From the NCBI GenBank assembly GCA_963793245.1, contig CAWBZG010000003.1, forward strand, positions 1 through 64,000: DNA of 64,000 bases, written 5' to 3'. The notes under the pieces were generated by a model. It ran no database searches. It worked only from the letters and a program-made list of their open reading frames with translations, and was not told the DNA's origin. Within the stretch, counting starts at the first letter, position 1. Each line of letters begins with the position of its first letter. Positions 60,781-64,000 of the stretch are shown in pieces. Source of the stretch: CAXBBB01 sp963793245 (GTDB lineage: Bacteria > Bacteroidota > Rhodothermia > Rhodothermales > BA12). A program made the translations under genes and the position numbers.

Positions 60781-63360
60781 TTAGCGCGCAGCCGCCGTAG
60801 AATCGGCGATGGCTTCGGCTAACTGTTCGGCGAATCGAACGCGTCCATCGGCAGCGACGTGGCGCGCTTGGGCGACGTACTCGGACCAGGCAGAAGATGC
60901 TTCGCTGCGACCTAGGCAGGTCAGGCTACGTGCTCGTGTACCAAGTGATTTTGCCACTACGTAGTTGGGGAGATCTGGAAAGTCGCGAAGTATCTCACGG
61001 CTCATGTCCAGGGCAGTGCGGCAGTCGCCAGTGGCTAATAATACATAAGCTAACCCTTGCTTGCTATTAATCAGAGGCCCACTCCCCGATTCCATATATG
61101 TTTGGCGAATAGAAACGGAGCGGCGACATGGTGCCACAGCTTCCTCGAAGCGACCCACCGAATACAGAAAGTAGCATCGGTCTAACAGCCTAGTCGTTGT
61201 TTTTGCGTTGTCTGGTCCGAATATGGATTCGACAATGTGCAGGGCGCGAGCAGAGAACGTGTCGGCATTTTGCATATCGCCGCGGCGTTTGGCGTGGTGC
61301 GCGAGCATAGAAGCGAGGCCAGCGTCGAAGTTGGTGACCGGTGACCCAGCTTCGATCTGACGTGTTCTCATCTGTGCAACCGAGTCCAAGATCGCACTGT
61401 GTCGGTCTTCAGTGCCTCTAGGTAGGGCACCGGCGACTGAGTAAAGTGCGCGCGCCGTCGCTAGGCTATCGGGGCCATAGAGAGCTAATGACAAAGCGTA
61501 GGCGCGGCGACGTGCCGCTTCCGCCTCATCAAACCGGCTGGCTGTGCGGTAGATGCTCCCGCTTTGTGTACTCAGATCTATCTGAAAAGCCAACTCGCTG
61601 GGCAGTGCATCGGTTTGCAACCGATCAATGACAGCCTGTGCACTGTCGAGCAGATTAGTACGCCAGTAGAGACTAATCAAATCCATACCGATTGCGCGAC
61701 GATTCGGACGACCCATACGCCCGCGTCGTGCCGCATCCGCCGCCCACTCGTAGCGAACGCGAGCCGAGTCGGTGTTTCCATAGTTGAGCGCGGCTGTCGC
61801 CATTTCAGCCATCGCGAGGGCGGCGAGCGTATCGCTGTTGGTAGCGTGCAGCGCGGACCGTGCCTCCGCCTCATGCCGCTTCGGATCGCCCAGTGACTCC
61901 CACGCTCGCGCCATTGCCAACCCCACTCGCACACGAACGCTTGGAGCCATCGCCGAATCCGCTGCGAGACGCTGGGATGCCGCGTCGAGTAGATCACGCG
62001 CCGTAGGGACGTCGCCCAGGTTGCGCTCGGGGTCGTTGGCTTCGAAAATGCCGGACAAGAACCCCAGCGCCGCTTCGCTCTCCTGCGCCCGTAGCGTTGC
62101 CGCGTCGCGGGATTCGGCGATGCCGCGGACGTAGCTCACGCCGACGAGTGTCAGCAGCAGCAGTAGCCCGAACCCCGCCAGCAACGGACGACGGCGGCGG
62201 CGTGTGAACGTCCGTGCGCGGTAGCCCAGCGTGTCGGGCTGTGCCAGAACCGCTTCGCCCTGCGACCAGCGCCCTACGTCAGCGGCGAACGCGGCGGCGG
62301 ATTCGTAGCGACGCTCCGGCTCCTTGCGCAGCGCCGTCAGCACGACCTGATCGAGGTCGCCGCGCACCGACGCGGTCAGCGCGCGCTCGGACGGCTCGGC
62401 CCGCACCAGCATCGTCGACGGTTTGTGCGGCGCGGTTTCCAGAATCGCGTGCTCGGCGGCGCGTCGGGCGCGGTCGGGCAGGTCGTAGGGTAGGCGACCC
62501 GTCAGCAGTTCGAAGAGGAGGATGCCGAGTGCGTACACGTCGGTGGCCGTCGTCGGCTCGTCGCCCCGGATCTGCTCGGGCGAGGCGTAGGTCGGCGTCA
62601 TCCACCGCGCGTCGGGCTGCGTGACGGGGACGGTGAAGGCGGCGTCGGCGTCGATCAGTTTGGCGATGCCGAAGTCGAGCAGTTTGACCTGTCCGCCCGG
62701 CGTGACGAGCACGTTCGACGGCTTCAAGTCGCGGTGGATGACCAACCGCTGATGCGCGTAGTGGACGGCGTCGCACACCTGCCGAAACAGGTCCAGCCGC
62801 TCGTTCAGTGGTTTGTCGCTCGCATACTCGGTGATTGGGACGCCCTCGACGTAGTCCATGACGAAAAACGGCTGCCCGCCCGCCGTCACGCCGCCGTCGA
62901 TCAGACGTGCGATGCCGGGATGGTCGAGCCGGGCGAGGATGCGCTGCTCGGTCCGAAACCGCTCGGATACGTCGGCCCCGACACCCACGTGCAGCACCTT
63001 GACGGCGACGGTTTGCTCGAAGGCGCCGTCGTCGCGCTCGCACCTATAGACGACGCCCATGCCGCCGCGCCCGATCTCGTCGGCGACGCGGTACGATCCG
63101 AACGCCGTCGGCATCGACGCCACGATGGGCAGCTCGTCCAGAAGATCGCCCGTGTGCTGTTCGAGCGCGTCACGCAGGCGGTCGAGGTGCGAGGCGTCGC
63201 GCCCGAGCAGGCGTGCGGCGTCGGCAGCCAGATCGGAATCGGTTTCGGCGACGGTGGCGAGATGCGCCGTACGCTTTTCGGGCGGTAGGTCGAGCAGTGC
63301 GTCGAGCAGGTCCGAAGCGTGCCGCCATCGCTCGGGTGTCCAGTCGGTAGGAGACGGCAT
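60781..63360 (-). CDS. Ser/Thr protein kinase with transmembrane helix and C-terminal TPRs
   Basis: An 859-residue Hanks-type kinase. Kinase domain about residues 95-375: GRGGMGVVYRCERDD (Gly loop), VAVKVLH (Lys), VIHRDLKPSNVLV (catalytic Asp near 211), LLDFGIAKL, APE-like YASPEQIRGDEP. A membrane helix (about 390-410, LLAGFGLLLLLTLVGVSYV) leads to an outside domain of TPR-like helices (ARDLLDAASQRLAAD, EAEAARRRAYALSLALYGPDS, GDMQNADTFSARALH). It follows an ECF sigma gene by 55 bases, the common ECF/kinase pairing in which the kinase regulates the sigma factor. The 3' part (60800-61700) is visibly less GC-rich than its neighbours. Confidence 0.93.
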   Translation of the reverse strand: MPSPTDWTPERWRHASDLLDALLDLPPEKRTAHLATVAETDSDLAADAARLLGRDASHLDRLRDALEQHTGDLLDELPIVASMPTAFGSYRVADEIGRGGMGVVYRCERDDGAFEQTVAVKVLHVGVGADVSERFRTEQRILARLDHPGIARLIDGGVTAGGQPFFVMDYVEGVPITEYASDKPLNERLDLFRQVCDAVHYAHQRLVIHRDLKPSNVLVTPGGQVKLLDFGIAKLIDADAAFTVPVTQPDARWMTPTYASPEQIRGDEPTTATDVYALGILLFELLTGRLPYDLPDRARRAAEHAILETAPHKPSTMLVRAEPSERALTASVRGDLDQVVLTALRKEPERRYESAAAFAADVGRWSQGEAVLAQPDTLGYRARTFTRRRRRPLLAGFGLLLLLTLVGVSYVRGIAESRDAATLRAQESEAALGFLSGIFEANDPERNLGDVPTARDLLDAASQRLAADSAMAPSVRVRVGLAMARAWESLGDPKRHEAEARSALHATNSDTLAALAMAEMATAALNYGNTDSARVRYEWAADAARRGRMGRPNRRAIGMDLISLYWRTNLLDSAQAVIDRLQTDALPSELAFQIDLSTQSGSIYRTASRFDEAEAARRRAYALSLALYGPDSLATARALYSVAGALPRGTEDRHSAILDSVAQMRTRQIEAGSPVTNFDAGLASMLAHHAKRRGDMQNADTFSARALHIVESIFGPDNAKTTTRLLDRCYFLYSVGRFEEAVAPCRRSVSIRQTYMESGSGPLINSKQGLAYVLLATGDCRTALDMSREILRDFPDLPNYVVAKSLGTRARSLTCLGRSEASSAWSEYVAQARHVAADGRVRFAEQLAEAIADSTAAAR

Positions 63361-63415
63361 AGAGGTGGGATCTGATCGGAATTACGCACTCCCGCTCGTT
63401 CAGCGGACATTGGGG

Positions 63416-63982
63416 TCAGCTCATGGCGTCGGCGAGGAACAGCCGGGCCTTGCGCCACTCGCGCCGGATGGTCCTGGGGGAGCAGTCTAGTACCTGAGCG
63501 ATGTCTTCCTCCTCCATTCCGCCGAAGAAACGCAGTTCGACGATCTTCGCCATGCGCGGGTCGAGGTTCTCCAGTTGCGAGAGGGCATGGTCTAGGTCGA
63601 GCAGTTCGCCTGAGCGGTCGCCGTTGGCCTGGGCGACGGTAGGCACGTCGTCGAGCGAGAAGTCGTGCGCGTCGCCGCCTCGTTTGGCTGCCGTGCGCTT
63701 GCGGGCGTGATCGATCAGGATGTGACGCATCGCCTTGGCCGCGACACCGAAGAAGTGCGCACGGTCGGCATAGGTAGCGCGCGTCTGGTCGACGAGCTTT
63801 TCGTACGCCTCGTGGACGAGGGCCGTCGCGCGCATCGTGGTGCCGGGCGTGCGGCGAACATTGGCTGCGGCGAGGCGGCGCAATTCGTCGTACACGAGTG
63901 GCAGGACCGAGTCGAACGCCGCTGGTCCTTCGTCCGGGACACGGCGCAGAACAGCGGTCAGGTCGTCAGGTGGCGAAGGCAC
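63416..63982 (-). CDS. ECF-family RNA polymerase sigma factor
   Basis: A 188-residue ECF sigma of the TIGR02999 type that accompanies Ser/Thr kinases. Region 2 contains LVYDELRRLAAANVRR, TALVHEAYEKLVDQ and FFGVAAKAMRHILIDHARKR; region 4 contains LDPRMAKIVELRFFGGMEEEDIAQVLDCSPRTIRREWRKARLFL. No anti-sigma gene is present; regulation is probably by the kinase encoded next, 55 bases away. ATG at 63982, 18 bases from the window end, so any upstream control lies outside the window. Confidence 0.93.
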   Translation of the reverse strand: MPSPPDDLTAVLRRVPDEGPAAFDSVLPLVYDELRRLAAANVRRTPGTTMRATALVHEAYEKLVDQTRATYADRAHFFGVAAKAMRHILIDHARKRTAAKRGGDAHDFSLDDVPTVAQANGDRSGELLDLDHALSQLENLDPRMAKIVELRFFGGMEEEDIAQVLDCSPRTIRREWRKARLFLADAMS

Positions 63983-64000
63983 AACGGTGGTGGAGGGTGG

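Noticed and set aside
1..64000. CRISPR arrays, prophage, IS elements, toxin-antitoxin or restriction systems
   Set aside because: No regularly spaced direct repeats, no integrase, transposase, phage structural genes or nucleases/methylases were found. The CPBP-like gene at 49427 is not sufficient for a defence call.

Overview
This window is GC-rich, gene-dense chromosomal DNA from a bacterium that looks like a member of the Bacteroidota/Rhodothermota assemblage, probably Rhodothermales (a Salinibacter/Rubricoccus-like lineage). The evidence is: two secreted proteins with type IX secretion (Por) C-terminal sorting domains; promoters of the TTTG-N19-TAnnTTTG type used by the Bacteroidota housekeeping sigma factor (best examples 45422-45452 and 53405-53434); almost no Shine-Dalgarno sequences; an ECF sigma factor followed by a Ser/Thr kinase with C-terminal TPRs; and a BatA-type VWA membrane protein. 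No phage, plasmid, IS element, CRISPR array or recognisable defence system is visible.

Layout. 1-5.1 kb: end of ettA, a stand-alone histidine kinase, yajC, rpsU, then a TetR regulator, a lipoprotein acid phosphatase and an SDR oxidoreductase; three GGAAC-N4-GTTCC-like sites suggest that the TetR protein controls itself and the SDR. 5.3-6.5 kb: VWA protein. 6.5-12.3 kb: a 4-hydroxyproline catabolic cluster (DapA-family deaminase, GntR regulator, 2,5-dioxovalerate dehydrogenase, hydroxyproline epimerase, FAD D-hydroxyproline oxidase). 12.5-30.2 kb: mixed housekeeping and envelope genes (serine hydrolase, nadE, DUF421 protein, a membrane-bound PP2C phosphatase, flavin disulfide reductase, class A beta-lactamase-like protein, sugar epimerase, ychF, glyA). 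30.2-38.7 kb: ferredoxin, murA with Asp in place of the usual catalytic-loop Cys, an outer-membrane barrel, a secreted GH53 galactanase, a TPR protein, a nitrilase-family amidase and tRNA-Gln(CTG). 38.7-47.7 kb: plsC, mgsA, a CHMI-family isomerase, a T9SS cargo, a sigma-54 activator, a 7TM histidine kinase, a DUF547 lipoprotein and an outer-membrane protein. 47.8-53.3 kb: translation genes frr, pyrH, tsf, rpsB, rpsI, rplM with clear terminators. 53.6-64 kb: a leftward run of 3-hydroxyisobutyrate-dehydrogenase-like protein, Crp/Fnr regulator, rmuC, UDP-xylose synthase, BatA, kinase and ECF sigma.

A striking technical feature is the number of genes cut by single-base indels: five clear cases (ettA, the D-hydroxyproline oxidase, a T9SS cargo, a CPBP-like protein, the Crp regulator) plus two weaker ones. 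Both halves remain well conserved and removal or addition of one or two bases restores the protein, so I think most are consensus errors rather than real decay. Two families of short intergenic repeats are present: an ~85-bp imperfect palindrome in three copies and a ~110-130 bp element with TCGTCCC-type ends in two copies.
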